Positions 46,051-54,343 of a DNA stretch of 64,000 bases are shown in pieces (positions within the stretch are counted from its first letter, which is position 1; every line of letters starts with the position of its first letter). Source of the stretch: Vreelandella populi (GTDB taxonomy: Bacteria; Pseudomonadota; Gammaproteobacteria; Pseudomonadales; Halomonadaceae); NCBI RefSeq assembly GCF_003989825.1, contig NZ_RZHE01000008.1, positions 186,001 to 250,000 of the forward strand, given 5' to 3'. The notes below the pieces were generated by a model that was not told where the DNA came from, did not search any database, and saw only the letters and a list, made by a program, of their open reading frames with translations. The translations under genes and the position numbers were made by a program.

Positions 46051-46899
46051 ATGGACGATCAAAAGCAGTACGCCAAACTCTTCAATGATATCGACAGCCA
46101 GGCCCTCATTAGCCTAGGTATTATACTCGCCAGCGTTATTCTGCTGACCGTTGTCAGTCAGCGTGTTTTGAACGGGCTGGCTAACCGACTGCATGGCCAG
46201 GTCCGCTTTCGGATATTCGCTCTGGTACCGCTCACCCGGCTGGTAATTCTAATAGTCGCATTGGCGATTGCCGTACCTATCATGATTGAGCCGTCACTGC
46301 GTAATATGGTGACGCTTCTGGGTGCTATTGGCCTGGCAATTGGCTTCGCCTTGAAAGATTACGTCAGCAGTCTAATTGCTGGCATGGTAGCTGCCGTGGA
46401 GCTACCTTATCGGCCAGGCGACTGGGTGGATATTGAGGGTACTTACGGCGAGGTGAAGCATGTCGGAATGCGCACCGTGGAGATACAGACACCAGATGAT
46501 GATCTGGTCGCAGTGCCACATCTCAAACTGTGGGACACGGCTATTTACAATGCCAATAACGGGGAAACCAGCCTGCAGTGCGTGGCAAGCTTTTACCTTC
46601 ATCCAGAGCACGAGGCGCAATGGGTACGCAAGGCCTTGCGGGATGTCGCCCTGACCAGTGCTTACCTCAAGTTTGATCAACCTATTATCGTGGTGGCCGA
46701 AGAGAAACCTTGGGGCACGCACTACCGGATTCGTGCCTACCCTGTGGACCCACGCCAGCAGTTTCTGTTTATAACCGACCTGACCGTGCGCGGTAAGCAG
46801 GTGCTAAGCCGGGCAGGGATCAAACCGGCGCTGCTGCCGCCTGACGTGGCGCTGGAGGCGCCGGATGTAGCAGGAGGACGCCGCGGATTACGCGACTAA
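46051..46899 (+). CDS. Small-conductance mechanosensitive channel (MscS family)
   Basis: The 282-aa protein is close to E. coli MscS at 286. TAGGAG lies 6 bases before the ATG. It has three N-terminal helices. The pore-lining TM3 is GAIGLAIGFALKDYVSSLIA, with the glycine/alanine packing of MscS. The beta domain follows (VELPYRPGDWVDIEGTYGEV), and then a C-terminal alpha/beta vestibule (QFLFITDLTVRGKQVLSRAG). The channel opens on hypo-osmotic shock to release solutes, an important safeguard for a halophile with large osmolyte pools. It follows the ATPase-like protein in the same operon. Confidence 0.92.
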   Translation: MDDQKQYAKLFNDIDSQALISLGIILASVILLTVVSQRVLNGLANRLHGQVRFRIFALVPLTRLVILIVALAIAVPIMIEPSLRNMVTLLGAIGLAIGFALKDYVSSLIAGMVAAVELPYRPGDWVDIEGTYGEVKHVGMRTVEIQTPDDDLVAVPHLKLWDTAIYNANNGETSLQCVASFYLHPEHEAQWVRKALRDVALTSAYLKFDQPIIVVAEEKPWGTHYRIRAYPVDPRQQFLFITDLTVRGKQVLSRAGIKPALLPPDVALEAPDVAGGRRGLRD

Positions 46900-46940
46900 A
46901 GCCGCCAGCGCTAAGCAAGCGGCCTTTGTGCACCGACTGA

Positions 46941-47672
46941 CTATTCGCTTTCTTCAGGTAGCTCTGCGCTATGAAAGACGTTTTGTACGTCATCCAGTTC
47001 GTTAAGCATGCTTAAGAATTTCTCGAACATGACCACATCATCGCCTTCGATCGGCGTGGTGGTTTGCGGCAGAAACTGAATTTCATCGGCCTCAAAGTCG
47101 ATTTCACCAAATGCATCCAGCAACGCCTGCTTGGCTTTTGCATATTCGGTATGCGGTGCGAAAACGGTAATACGATCTTCTTCCTGCTCGATATCAGTGA
47201 CATCGACGTCAGCTTCCATCAGCGCTTCAAGCACGGCCTCTTCTTCTTGACCGGCAAAGGCAAAAATCGCGCAGTGGTCGAACATGTGGCTAACACTGCC
47301 GGGCGTGCCGATCTTGCTCTTAGTTTTGGTAAAGCAGCCGCGTACATCGCCAAAGGTGCGGTTGGGGTTATCGGTCAAACAGTCGACAATTACCATGGCA
47401 TTACCAGGGCCGAAGCCTTCGTAGCGGGCCATGGAGAAATCTTCGCCGCCTGAACCACTAGCCTTGTCCAGTGCTTTATCAATAACGTGCGAGGGCACCT
47501 GATCTTTTTTCGCACGCTCCATCAAACCGCGCAGCGCAAGGTTGCCATTGGGGTCGGTACCGCCGGCCTTGGCGCAGACGTAGATCTCACGCCCATACTT
47601 GCTGTAAACCTTGGTTTTTGCTGCGGCCGTTTTGGCCATAGATTCTTTACGGTTTTGAAACGCCCTACCCAT
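46941..47672 (-). CDS. YebC/PmpR-family protein, YeeN-like paralogue
   Basis: The start at 47672 gives [20 protein letters not shown], the characteristic start of the YeeN branch (YebC itself starts MAGHSKW). The protein is 243 aa. The three YebC domains are visible: a helical N-terminal part ([20 protein letters not shown]), the [20 protein letters not shown] segment and an acidic C-terminal domain. The family was annotated as transcription regulators. Recent work on TACO1/YebC also supports a role at the ribosome on poly-proline stretches. The gene is convergent with the MscS operon. Confidence 0.92.
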   Translation of the reverse strand: MGRAFQNRKESMAKTAAAKTKVYSKYGREIYVCAKAGGTDPNGNLALRGLMERAKKDQVPSHVIDKALDKASGSGGEDFSMARYEGFGPGNAMVIVDCLTDNPNRTFGDVRGCFTKTKSKIGTPGSVSHMFDHCAIFAFAGQEEEAVLEALMEADVDVTDIEQEEDRITVFAPHTEYAKAKQALLDAFGEIDFEADEIQFLPQTTTPIEGDDVVMFEKFLSMLNELDDVQNVFHSAELPEESE

Positions 47673-47873
47673 ATTGAAGTCCTTTATTAGCCATGCAACG
47701 CCTGTCTTGATTGCAGGCGTCATTTTCATCAAAAAGGGGAAAATTTTACCCAACAGCGTACCATGCTAACAGCGTTATTTAAGCGCTATGGCATTATGCA
47801 TGGATCAAACCCAGCTCTTGACGGCGTTGGCGTATACTGGCGTTTACCTATTACTAAGAGAATGTGAGTAAAC

Positions 47874-48497
47874 ATGCCGTTTTCACTCTGGTTATCGCTG
47901 GCGGCAATCTGCGCCATGGGGGCTATGTCACCGGGGCCAAGCCTTGCACTGGTATTGCGCCATACACTCGGCGGCGGGCGGTTGCCAGGCATTACGGCAG
48001 CGCTGTTTCATGCCTTGGGGGTCGGGTTTTATGCGCTTTTGACTGTATGGGGGCTAGGCGCCTTGATAACGCGCTCGCCTGAGGTTTTTCAACTGATTAC
48101 CTGGGGCGGGGCGGCTTATTTGGCCTGGTTGGGTATTCAGGCGCTGCGAGCAGGTAAGGCAGGCGCAATAAGCGCAAGTGCCGTTGTCACCACTAACCGT
48201 CAGGCAGCAAAAGAGGGTGTGCTGGTCGCGTTGGGTAACCCCAAGCTAATTATCTTTTTCGTGGCCCTGCTTAGTCAATTTGTTACGCCGGACATGAGCA
48301 TAATAGCCAAGGCGATCGTGATATTGACCGCTATGCTTATTGATGGCGGATGGTACGTGCTGGTGGCCGTCGGCTTGTCGCATTCACGGGTGCTGCCGTG
48401 GCTACAGCGCCATGCCCACTGGGTTAATCGGGTAACGGGCGTGCTGTTAATTGCGCTGGCGTTAAGGGTAGTGGCTGGCCCCATCACGATCGGGTGA
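47874..48497 (+). CDS. LysE/RhtB-family amino acid exporter
   Basis: The 207-aa protein has six helices with the LysE motif AICAMGAMSPGPSLALVLRH at the N-terminus, GGAAYLAWLGIQALRAG in the middle and GNPKLIIFFVALLSQFV after the central loop. RhtB/LysE proteins export amino acids such as lysine, threonine or homoserine lactones. The substrate cannot be read from sequence. It is divergent from the yebC-like gene. Confidence 0.9.
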   Translation: MPFSLWLSLAAICAMGAMSPGPSLALVLRHTLGGGRLPGITAALFHALGVGFYALLTVWGLGALITRSPEVFQLITWGGAAYLAWLGIQALRAGKAGAISASAVVTTNRQAAKEGVLVALGNPKLIIFFVALLSQFVTPDMSIIAKAIVILTAMLIDGGWYVLVAVGLSHSRVLPWLQRHAHWVNRVTGVLLIALALRVVAGPITIG

Positions 48498-48576
48498 CGC
48501 ATGTGAGACGCTGGTGTGCTTTCGAGGAGCGTGGCAAGGTAATGTTTATATTGCCTAAAAGGCCTAAGGCCCAACA

Positions 48577-49062
48577 ATGACGATTTACGATAAAGACTGT
48601 TATACCCATCAAGGTCAACCGTTTAATCTGCGTGCCTTACGCGGGCAGGTGCTGCTGGTGGTTAATGTGGCAAGCCAATGCGGATTTACGCCGCAGCTAA
48701 AAGAGCTTGAGGCGCTGTACCAACGCTACCGTGACCGAGGCTTTACTGTGCTGGGTTTTCCCTGCAATCAGTTTGGCCGACAGTCACCGGAAAGCGCTGA
48801 AGCGTTTTGTAGCTTTGGCGAGCAGACGTTTGGAGTCACCTTCCCACTCATGGAGAAGGTCAACGTCAATGGAGGCAATGCTCATCCGCTTTTTGTGCTG
48901 CTTAAAAAGCAGGCGCCAGGGGTGCTGGGGACGCAAGCTATCAAGTGGAACTTCACCAAGTTCCTTGTAGACCGTGACGGCAACGTCATTGCTCGCTTTG
49001 GCCCAAGAGATCATGGTCGCCCGCTGAGGCTTGCAGTGGAAGCAGCGCTTGACCAAGGGTAG
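48577..49062 (+). CDS. Glutathione peroxidase-family thiol peroxidase
   Basis: The 161-aa protein has peroxidatic C35 (VNVASQCGFTPQ), the glutamine of GFPCNQFGRQSPES and the tryptophan/asparagine of IKWNFTKFLVDRDG, which complete the Gpx catalytic tetrad. A second cysteine in FPCNQF could serve as resolving cysteine. The active site carries cysteine, not selenocysteine, so thioredoxin or glutathione could be the reductant (as in E. coli BtuE). It reduces H2O2 and lipid peroxides in the cytoplasm. Its stop directly abuts the stop of the convergent gene at 49063. Confidence 0.93.
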   Translation: MTIYDKDCYTHQGQPFNLRALRGQVLLVVNVASQCGFTPQLKELEALYQRYRDRGFTVLGFPCNQFGRQSPESAEAFCSFGEQTFGVTFPLMEKVNVNGGNAHPLFVLLKKQAPGVLGTQAIKWNFTKFLVDRDGNVIARFGPRDHGRPLRLAVEAALDQG

Positions 49063-49446
49063 TTAGGTTTCGCCGCGGGCAACTTTGACCCGGTTCATAA
49101 GCTCAACCCAGCGGTGACGTACCATCATGGTGGTAAGCCCTGAGAAGAGCGCCCAGCTTTTACGCCGCCAGCCTTTCAGGCGCAGGTTATGTCTGACAAG
49201 CTGTTGCATTAGCTTGTAGTCATCAAACTTTCGCCATTCGCTGGCAATCGACAGCTGATGGCGTGACATTACCGGCGCCAGCTCCAGGCGAAACATCCAC
49301 TCAAGCTCCACCAGCGACATGTCGTACCGCTGAATGACATCGACCATGCGGGCGTAATCGCGTTCGCTGGGTTCGTGGTCCAGCCATAAAGGGGCCAAGG
49401 CAAGCCAAAGGTCGCCGCGCTCGTCGACTAGCTGCTGTGCGTTCAT
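49063..49446 (-). CDS. DUF7079-like small protein
   Basis: From the ATG at 49446 (TGAGG six bases upstream) the protein is 127 aa. The pattern ERGDLWLALAPLWLDHEPSE, SLVELEWMFRLELAPVM and SEWRKFDD resembles the DUF7079 group of small proteins of unknown function, found next to diverse genes. The C-terminal 45 residues are basic (RLKGWRRKSWALFSGLTTMM). Assignment is by recall and tentative. The 3' end abuts that of the peroxidase gene with no spacer, leaving no room for a separate terminator. Confidence 0.65.
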   Translation of the reverse strand: MNAQQLVDERGDLWLALAPLWLDHEPSERDYARMVDVIQRYDMSLVELEWMFRLELAPVMSRHQLSIASEWRKFDDYKLMQQLVRHNLRLKGWRRKSWALFSGLTTMMVRHRWVELMNRVKVARGET

Positions 49447-49603
49447 GATGGCCTCATAGGCATTCAAAAGAAGGGGCACTATCGTGCCGTGAAAGGCAAG
49501 TAAGCTCAAGAGCGGACAGCGCTCGCTTGGCAGGCTAAAATAGCTGCCATGCTTACAGCAGAGTCATGCTGATAATGAAATCAATCCGATAGTGAGGTCC
49601 GAT

Positions 49604-50800
49604 GTGATTATTAAACCTAAGGTGCGCGGCTTTATCTGCACGACCACTCATCCTAAAGGCTGCGAACAGAACGTTCGCGAGCAGATTGAAGCGACCCGCG
49701 CGCGTGGTTTGGATAAAAGCGCCGGCCCGAAAAAAGTTTTGGTGATTGGCGCTTCCAGTGGTTACGGCCTGGCGGCACGTATTACCGCTGCCTTTGGCTA
49801 TGGCGCTGATACCTTGGGCGTGTTTTTTGAAAAGCCCAGCAGTGAGACCAAAACCGGCACGGCCGGTTGGTACAACAGCGCTGCGTTTGACAAGTTTGCC
49901 AAGCAAGAGGGGCTTTACAGTAAATCGATCAATGGCGATGCCTTCTCTTCTGAGGCGCGTGAAAAAGCCATTGAGCTGATCAAGCAGGATATGGGCGAGA
50001 TTGATCTGGTGGTGTACTCACTGGCGTCCCCCGTGCGCAAGCTGCCCGATAGCGGTGAGCTCAAGCGTTCAAGCCTTAAGCCGATCGGCGGAACTTACCG
50101 CGCCACAGCCATCGACACCAATAAAGACACGATCATCGAAGCCGAAGTGGAACCCGCCACTCAGCAGGAAATCGACGACACCATTACCGTAATGGGTGGC
50201 GAAGATTGGGAACTGTGGATGGGAGCGCTTGATCAGGCGGGCGTTCTGGCCAAAGGCGCGCGCAGCGTGGCCTTCAGCTACATCGGCACCGAGATTACCT
50301 GGCCGATTTACTGGCACGGAGCACTGGGTAAGGCGAAGGAAGATCTGGATCGCGCAGCCAGTGCGATTGATGACAAGCTGAAAGTGAGCGGCGGCGGTGC
50401 TAACGTCGCGGTGCTGAAGTCCGTTGTTACCCAGGCGAGTGCTGCCATTCCGGTCATGCCGCTGTATATCGCCATGGTGTATCGCATCATGAAAGAGCAG
50501 GGTGTCCACGAAGGTACCATTGATCAGTTGAATCGCCTTTTCGGCGAGCGGCTTTACGGTTCAGACATGAGCACCGATGAAAAGGGTCGGCTGCGCCTTG
50601 ATGACTGGGAGTTGCGTGATGATATCCAAAAGGCCTGTCAGGATCTCTGGCCGCAAGTAACCACCGAAAACCTGTTCGAGATTACCGACTACGCAGGCTA
50701 CAAGCACGAGTTTTTGAAGCTGTTTGGCTTTGAGCGTGACGACGTCGATTACGACGCGGATGTAGACCCTAACGTTGCGTTCGATGTCGTTAGTCTCTAA
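49604..50800 (+). CDS. fabV: Enoyl-[acyl-carrier-protein] reductase FabV (NADH)
   Basis: FabV reduces trans-2-enoyl-ACP in the last step of fatty-acid elongation; characterised FabVs are much less sensitive to triclosan than FabI. The GTG at 49604 follows GAGGT and gives 398 aa, the usual FabV length, starting [20 protein letters not shown]. The NADH fold has [16 protein letters not shown]. The catalytic Y-x8-K pair is Y236 and K245 ([18 protein letters not shown]). Y226 (SYIGTE) is also conserved in the family. A strong terminator follows. Confidence 0.96.
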   Translation: MIIKPKVRGFICTTTHPKGCEQNVREQIEATRARGLDKSAGPKKVLVIGASSGYGLAARITAAFGYGADTLGVFFEKPSSETKTGTAGWYNSAAFDKFAKQEGLYSKSINGDAFSSEAREKAIELIKQDMGEIDLVVYSLASPVRKLPDSGELKRSSLKPIGGTYRATAIDTNKDTIIEAEVEPATQQEIDDTITVMGGEDWELWMGALDQAGVLAKGARSVAFSYIGTEITWPIYWHGALGKAKEDLDRAASAIDDKLKVSGGGANVAVLKSVVTQASAAIPVMPLYIAMVYRIMKEQGVHEGTIDQLNRLFGERLYGSDMSTDEKGRLRLDDWELRDDIQKACQDLWPQVTTENLFEITDYAGYKHEFLKLFGFERDDVDYDADVDPNVAFDVVSL

Positions 50801-50850
50801 GCCACTGCGCTGATTGTACGTCTGATTTGTACGTTTGAGTTGGACATCTG

Positions 50851-50885
50851 AATTGCCGGGCCTTTGCGCCCGGCAATTTTCTTTA
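50851..50885 (+). terminator. Rho-independent terminator after fabV
   Basis: AATTGCCGGGC pairs with GCCCGGCAATT across a 6-base loop, followed by TTCTTT. It is the only such hairpin in the 225-base gap before the next gene. Confidence 0.85.
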
Positions 50886-51025
50886 GCACTGTTGAGTCGT
50901 GGTAAAAGCCGGTCGCGGCAGGAATAAAATCAATCGCTGTTAAACTTTTACCGCTGGGTATGCAAGGCATTGAAAGTTCTGCCATGGTTAGGAGGAGGGT
51001 GTAAACGCTTTGCCAAGGAGGAAAT

Positions 51026-51277
51026 ATGACCCGGACAGCACGAGTCGAGCCGATAAGTAAAAAGCAGGAGGACGCGATCATCGTATCAGGGTGGCGCGTT
51101 GTTGATGTTACCGAACCCGACGCCCCTCAGGAAATATCCCAGCACGAAACTGAGCCGCAGGCAATTGAAGCGGCGCGCCGCTTTGAGGCCGAAACGTCAC
51201 ATGAACCTGGCTCAGCGCCTGATGACACTCAGGACTACGATGCGTCTGATCCAAACGCAGGCAAGTACTTTCCATAA
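51026..51277 (+). CDS. Small acidic hypothetical protein, 83 aa
   Basis: AAGGAGG lies five bases before the ATG. The protein begins MTRTARVEPISKKQEDAIIV, then SGWRVVDVTEPDAPQEISQH and a helix EPQAIEAARRFEAETSHE, ending in an acidic tail (DDTQDYDASDPNAGKYFP). It has no signal peptide and no cysteine. I recognise no family. The high Asp/Glu content is typical of halophile cytosolic proteins. It stands 33 bases upstream of the FAD-Rieske gene on the same strand and is probably cotranscribed with it. Confidence 0.7.
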   Translation: MTRTARVEPISKKQEDAIIVSGWRVVDVTEPDAPQEISQHETEPQAIEAARRFEAETSHEPGSAPDDTQDYDASDPNAGKYFP

Positions 51278-51310
51278 TAAGTTCATTTCAATTTCTGGCC
51301 AGGAGGCGTC

Positions 51311-52813
51311 ATGAAATCGATATGGCAAGCAGGGGTAGATAGTCTCTGTAATTTTCCCGAGTTGGCTGACAATATTGAAACGGATGTGGTGATCGTAGGA
51401 GCGGGTATTACAGGCCTAACGACAGCACAGCAATTAATTGAGAGCGGTAAACGCGTGGTGATTCTGGAAGCCCACCGCGTAGGAAGTGGTTGCACCGGTG
51501 GCGCAACCGGTAATCTCTATAGTCCCGTATCGTCTGGATTGGCACAAACCGGGGTTAAATGGGATGACGATACTCTTCAAGCCATTGTTCAGGCACGAGC
51601 TGGTGCTATCGATTTAATCGAAGAGACTGTTCATCGTTTTAATATCGACTGTCAGTTCAAGCGGGTCCCGCTTTATCGGCTGCTTACGGAAAATGATCAG
51701 AAGAGCGCCGAAGCATTGGAAGCAGAGCACGAAGCCATGATGCAGGCTGGGCTTAATGCCAAATCCTTTCTAGATATGACGCTGCCTTTTCCAGTAACCC
51801 ATGGGGTAAGCGTCGATCATCAGGCACAGTTTAATGCCTTTCATTATGTTCAGGGCCTTGCGAAGGCGATTAGCCAGCATGGCGTCACTATCTATGAGCA
51901 CAGCCCTGTGCGCGATATCGACTATGAGAACTGTATCGTTAAAACCGATAACGCCCAGGTAAAGGCAGCCGATATTGTATTGGCAACCCATACCCCCAAA
52001 GGGGTGAACATGCTGCAAACCGGTATGATTGCCTCCCGGGAGTATGGGGTCAGTGCCAAACTCAATGCTGAATCTTTTCCCGATGGCATTTTCTTTGTGC
52101 TGGACCCCTTTCATTCCGTACGTAGTTATCGCTTGAATGGCGAAAACTACATCATGGCGATTGGTGAAAAGCATCAAACGGGTGAGGAGAAGTCTGAACG
52201 CGAGCGTTATCAAGCATTGCGTAGCTACTTAAGCGCGCACTTTGATGTAGGCGAGTTTGAGTACGAGTGGTCCGCACAGCAGTACAGCTCGGGTGATGGC
52301 CTACCTTATATTGGGCGAACTTTTGCCAGCGACCATGTGTATGTGGCGACCGGCTTTGCCGCCGACGGTCTGACCTGGGGTACCGTCAGTGGAAGAATGA
52401 TCGCCGATATCATCGAAGGGCGTGAGAATGCCTGGTACCGCTGCTTTGATTCGCAACGCTTTACGCCCGTTAATTCCGCCGAGCACTGGCTAAAAGAAAA
52501 TATCTCCGTGGTGAAACACTTCATTAAAGATCATTTCGGTACGAAGAAGCTCAAAGAGCTTGATGAAGTGGCACCCGGCCAGGCAAAAGTCGTTACCTTG
52601 CATGGCGAAAAATTGGCTGTCTATCGCAATGAAACAGGCCATTTATCTGTTCTCTCGGCGGTTTGTCCTCATTTGAAGTGCGTGGTGCACTGGAATGATG
52701 CTGAAACAACCTGGGACTGCCCCTGCCACGGCAGCCGATTCGATCTTCAGGGCGAAGTGATAGAAGGGCCTTCCTTGCATCCCTTGGAACATCGCCATTC
52801 AAGCTCAAGCTAG
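51311..52813 (+). CDS. FAD-dependent oxidoreductase (DAO type) fused to a Rieske [2Fe-2S] domain
   Basis: The protein is 500 aa. Residues about 25-380 form a D-amino-acid-oxidase-like fold: FAD loop GAGITG (30-35), VVILEAHRVGSGCTGGATGN, and a C-terminal FAD segment YIGRTFASDHVYVATGFAAD. Residues about 415-500 are a Rieske domain with cluster ligands C452 and H454 (CPH) and C470 and H473 (CPCH). These fused enzymes are known in many bacteria but poorly characterised; the Rieske cluster probably passes electrons from FAD to an acceptor. The start follows AGGAGGCGTC. The substrate is unknown, though glycine, betaine-derived or other secondary amines are typical of the family. The end of the protein (SLHPLEHRHSSSS) is shortened relative to longer Rieske domains. 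Confidence 0.9.
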   Translation: MKSIWQAGVDSLCNFPELADNIETDVVIVGAGITGLTTAQQLIESGKRVVILEAHRVGSGCTGGATGNLYSPVSSGLAQTGVKWDDDTLQAIVQARAGAIDLIEETVHRFNIDCQFKRVPLYRLLTENDQKSAEALEAEHEAMMQAGLNAKSFLDMTLPFPVTHGVSVDHQAQFNAFHYVQGLAKAISQHGVTIYEHSPVRDIDYENCIVKTDNAQVKAADIVLATHTPKGVNMLQTGMIASREYGVSAKLNAESFPDGIFFVLDPFHSVRSYRLNGENYIMAIGEKHQTGEEKSERERYQALRSYLSAHFDVGEFEYEWSAQQYSSGDGLPYIGRTFASDHVYVATGFAADGLTWGTVSGRMIADIIEGRENAWYRCFDSQRFTPVNSAEHWLKENISVVKHFIKDHFGTKKLKELDEVAPGQAKVVTLHGEKLAVYRNETGHLSVLSAVCPHLKCVVHWNDAETTWDCPCHGSRFDLQGEVIEGPSLHPLEHRHSSSS

Positions 52814-52904
52814 GGCCGCCCAAAGATAAGCGTTTGCCCGATATTGGTTATTTAGAGTCCTGTCGTCTAACTTGTAAGAGTGAGCTTAATCAAGGAGAGA
52901 CAAT

Positions 52905-53465
52905 ATGAAACGGACTACATTAGCTATTGCGATTGCTGCTCTTTGCACAGGGATGTCTGGCGGAGCATTTGCCGAGAATAGCCAGGCAGAAGAAGATCGG
53001 CCGGAAGGCGCAATGGATCAGCAACAAGAAGCGGTCAACGAACAGGAAGGATCGGAAGGCAAGCGTCCGGCGGCTATGGAGCATGGCTACGCCAGATCCT
53101 CTGCAGATGGTGATGAGCAGGGCAGTAATCCCGATGATCTTATGACTCAGCAGATTAGAGATATTGAAGGCAAGTCAGTGGTTAATCAGCAAGACGAGGA
53201 AATAGGTAATATTGATCGAATTGTAGAGCATAAAGAGTCAGGCGATCTCTATGCCATTATTTCCATTGGTGGACTTTGGGGGATTGGTGATGAAAAGGTA
53301 GCGCTGCCACTGGAAGATATTGTGCTTGAAGATGATCAACTGATCACTAATACAACTTACGGTAGTGATGAGATAGAAGCGTCCGCAGAGAAGTATGATG
53401 AAGAAAATTATAGCCAAGTAGACAATAACATGACCTTGAATCAGGCTCAGCAGCATCCTAATTAA
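52905..53465 (+). CDS. Exported PRC-barrel protein, paralogue 1
   Basis: The 186-aa protein starts with a signal peptide MKRTTLAIAIAALCTGMSGG, followed by A-F-A cleavage. The region after it is acidic and Gln/Glu-rich (NSQAEEDRPEGAMDQQQEAV). Residues about 78-150 form a PRC-barrel (LMTQQIRDIEGKSVVNQQDE, SGDLYAIISIGGLWGIGDEK). The C-terminal motif YSQVDNNMTLNQAQQ is shared with paralogue 3. PRC barrels are small beta domains that bind proteins or RNA; exported ones are of unknown role. The ribosome-binding region AAGGAGAGACAAT is nearly identical to that of paralogue 3. It has its own terminator, so it is a separate transcription unit. Confidence 0.85.
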   Translation: MKRTTLAIAIAALCTGMSGGAFAENSQAEEDRPEGAMDQQQEAVNEQEGSEGKRPAAMEHGYARSSADGDEQGSNPDDLMTQQIRDIEGKSVVNQQDEEIGNIDRIVEHKESGDLYAIISIGGLWGIGDEKVALPLEDIVLEDDQLITNTTYGSDEIEASAEKYDEENYSQVDNNMTLNQAQQHPN

Positions 53466-53538
53466 AGTAGAGTTAAATAGGCTTAATAAAAAAAAGCGCT
53501 ACGCTAGACGTTTTTAAATAACATAGAGTAATAAAATT

Positions 53539-53577
53539 GCCTTATTTTATTCTTCCGAGAATGAAGTAAGGCTTTTT
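53539..53577 (+). terminator. Rho-independent terminator after PRC paralogue 1
   Basis: GCCTTATTTTATTCT pairs with AGAATGAAGTAAGGC (two G-U pairs) across a 4-base loop, followed by TTTTTT. Confidence 0.9.
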
Positions 53578-53710
53578 TGTTGGCGTACTAAATTATCAAA
53601 CAGTTAGCTATTAACTTTCATTCAAAATTTTAAGAAAGGTATTTAAAACTGTTTTATCTTCCGCCCGCTAACTAACTTTAAAAAGTAAGCCAAGCTAAGG
53701 AGGACATCAC

Positions 53711-54127
53711 ATGAAGCGAACAATGCTAGCCATTGCCATTGGTGCGATCTGCACGGGAATTTCAGTAGGCGTTTTGGCTAATAGTAATGATGCGTCTAGT
53801 TCTAGTGGCGATGGTCAGATGACACAGAATCAAGATGCAACGACTGCAGGTCAACAGCAAAGTACCGATACGACAAGTAGCCAAGGGCAGAGTAATACAG
53901 AGCGTCGTACAGGTACCCAGGGGCCTCAGCAGGATTCAGAAGGCGATAATCTGGACATGCAGGACCAAGAGGATGTAGACAACTCTGATATACGAGAAGA
54001 GCAGAGCGGTAACAGCATGGACACCCAAGATCAACAGGATGCAGGCAGTCCAGATGGCACCGGCAGTACAGGCAGTACAGGCAGTACAGGTAGCGGTAGT
54101 ACAGGCGGCGGCGGTACTGGGGGGTAG
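53711..54127 (+). CDS. Exported low-complexity protein, paralogue 2 (no PRC barrel)
   Basis: The 138-aa protein has the same signal peptide as its neighbours (MKRTMLAIAIGAICTGISVG, VLANS). An AAGGAGGACATCAC leader matches theirs. The mature part is disordered and rich in Gln, Ser, Asp and Thr (TSSQGQSNTERRTGTQGPQQ, DNLDMQDQEDVDNSDIREEQ). It ends in Gly-Ser-Thr repeats (GSTGSTGSTGSGSTGGGG). No PRC domain is present, and the downstream DNA shows no remnant of one. It may be a duplicate that lost its 3' half or an independent secreted linker-like protein. It is probably extracytoplasmic; the function is unknown. Confidence 0.75.
   Translation: MKRTMLAIAIGAICTGISVGVLANSNDASSSSGDGQMTQNQDATTAGQQQSTDTTSSQGQSNTERRTGTQGPQQDSEGDNLDMQDQEDVDNSDIREEQSGNSMDTQDQQDAGSPDGTGSTGSTGSTGSGSTGGGGTGG
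54062..54088 (+). repeat. Three tandem copies of a 9-base unit (GGCAGTACA)
   Basis: Three perfect units lie in the 3' end of paralogue 2 and encode Gly-Ser-Thr. Because the unit is a multiple of three, copy-number change would lengthen or shorten the tail without a frameshift. Confidence 0.9.
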
Positions 54128-54154
54128 CCTCTCAGTAATATTCAATCAAACGAC

Positions 54155-54203
54155 AACGCCTTATTTTAATTAACTAGTCAATATTAGGCAGGAATAAGGC
54201 GTT
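54155..54203 (+). terminator. Hairpin after paralogue 2
   Basis: AACGCCTTATT and AATAAGGCGTT pair across a 27-base AT-rich loop, followed by TGTTATGT. It is a plausible but loose terminator, similar in base composition to the one after paralogue 1. Confidence 0.5.
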
Positions 54204-54343
54204 TGTTATGTAATGCTTTAATTTAGATGAGCAGTTGGCGTTTAATAAATATTAACTTTTATAATAATTGCCTTTTAACTTTGATCTAAACCGATCATGT
54301 CTACTAGCCTTTTTAAGTGTAAGCCAACCCAAGGAGAGACATT

